Source of the DNA: an uncultured Blautia sp.
Lineage (GTDB): Bacteria > Bacillota > Clostridia > Lachnospirales > Lachnospiraceae
Direction: 5' to 3'
Length of the DNA stretch: 22,011 nucleotides
Assembly: GCA_934424575.1 (NCBI GenBank)
Contig: CAKRXU010000042.1
Coordinates: 1 to 22,011 of the forward strand
Under the pieces are notes generated by a model. That model had not been told where the DNA came from and did not search any database. It worked only from the letters and a program-made list of their open reading frames with translations. Positions 21,706 to 22,011 of this stretch are shown here, piece by piece. Numbering within the stretch: the stretch's first letter is position 1; each line of letters opens with the position of its first letter. The position numbers and the translations under genes are program-made.

Positions 21706-22011
21706 TCACAGTGCTTTAAGTGTCTCAAACGGAATCGTCCCGCCAAACAGATCCAGGGCACTTCCAACGGTCACATCGAGTCTGCCTTTGCCGTGGAGTT
21801 TCAGGAGTTCGATGTCTTTCATGCTTCCCACTCCACCTGCATATGTGATCGGTCGTTTCTGGTATGCAGATAAAAGATCTGCGAGTTCTGTCTCGATGCC
21901 GTTTGCCTTGCCTTCTACATCTACTGCATGAACGAGAAATTCATCGCAGTGACTTCCGAGTTCTTCCATTACTTCAAGAGTTACCGGTACATCAGTGAAT
22001 TTCTGCCAGCG
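21706..22011 (-). CDS. hisA: HisA, eukaryotic-type ProFAR isomerase, 3' part
   Basis: The frame is open from the right edge of the window and stops with TGA at 21708-21706, giving the last 101 residues. Visible are RWQKFTDVPVTLEVMEEL, CDEFLVHAVDVEGKANGIE, ITYAGGVGSMKDIELLKLHGKGRLDVTVGSALDLFGG and PFETLKAL. These match the HIS6/eukaryotic-type phosphoribosylformimino-5-aminoimidazole carboxamide ribotide isomerase, a TIM barrel in histidine synthesis, rather than the common bacterial HisA. The AGGVGS and GSALD loops bind the second substrate phosphate. Other his genes would be expected to the right, outside the window. Confidence 0.88.
   Translation of the reverse strand, partial: RWQKFTDVPVTLEVMEELGSHCDEFLVHAVDVEGKANGIETELADLLSAYQKRPITYAGGVGSMKDIELLKLHGKGRLDVTVGSALDLFGGTIPFETLKAL

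Overview
The window looks like the chromosome of a low-to-mid GC Gram-positive anaerobe of the class Clostridia, most likely a gut Lachnospiraceae. This is inferred from consensus AGGAGG ribosome binding sites and TTGnnn-N17-TATAAT promoters, a eukaryotic-type HisA, a DUF6472 mini-protein, a Gx-transporter/NusG-II pair, and cell-surface proteins with Big_2 and FIVAR modules. No rRNA, tRNA, CRISPR array, transposase or prophage was recognised.

Layout. (1) 1-1837, plus strand: the 3' end of a nitroreductase-family gene, then a dicarboxylate/amino-acid:cation symporter whose leader contains an intrinsic terminator. (2) 1975-4680, minus: secA with a leader of about 140 nt that holds a possible 21-codon upstream ORF overlapping the secA start. 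(3) 4798-5766, plus: a NusG domain II membrane-anchored protein and a Gx-type (Hpre_diP_synt_I) membrane protein, ending in a 4-base convergent overlap with apbE. (4) 5763-14258, minus: apbE, a membrane polyferredoxin, a one-domain FMN-binding protein, a four-domain FMN-binding protein, and a 1310-aa secreted protein with two Tp47-like regions, a FIVAR bundle and five Big_2 domains. (5) 14329-16309, minus: a compact operon of a DUF6472 mini-protein, an OGG1-type 8-oxoguanine glycosylase and an inositol-monophosphatase-family enzyme. (6) 16350-17970, minus: a stand-alone radical SAM enzyme. (7) 17976-19720, minus: a class II aldolase-domain protein and a second nitroreductase. (8) 19765-21668, minus: an AT-rich two-gene module of a DUF262 protein and a HEPN-family putative RNase. 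(9) 21706-22011, minus: the 3' end of hisA.

How the genes fit together. Regions 3 and 4 form a coherent extracytosolic flavinylation and electron-transfer locus. ApbE would attach FMN to five [ST]GAT threonines, four of them on one TP-rich, bead-on-a-string protein. The polyferredoxin would carry electrons through the membrane. The NusG-II/Gx pair often accompanies such loci. The Tp47-like protein heads the long minus-strand unit behind a well-formed promoter flanked by two 16-bp dyads (GTTA-N8-TAAC). A third dyad of the same shape sits at the apbE promoter, so one unknown regulator may control both. The Tp47-like protein's place in this cluster is the least explained part of the system.

The DUF262-HEPN pair (region 8) is a second accessory system. 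It has its own promoter with a palindrome over the predicted start of transcription, and it resembles a defence or toxin-antitoxin type module set between housekeeping genes.
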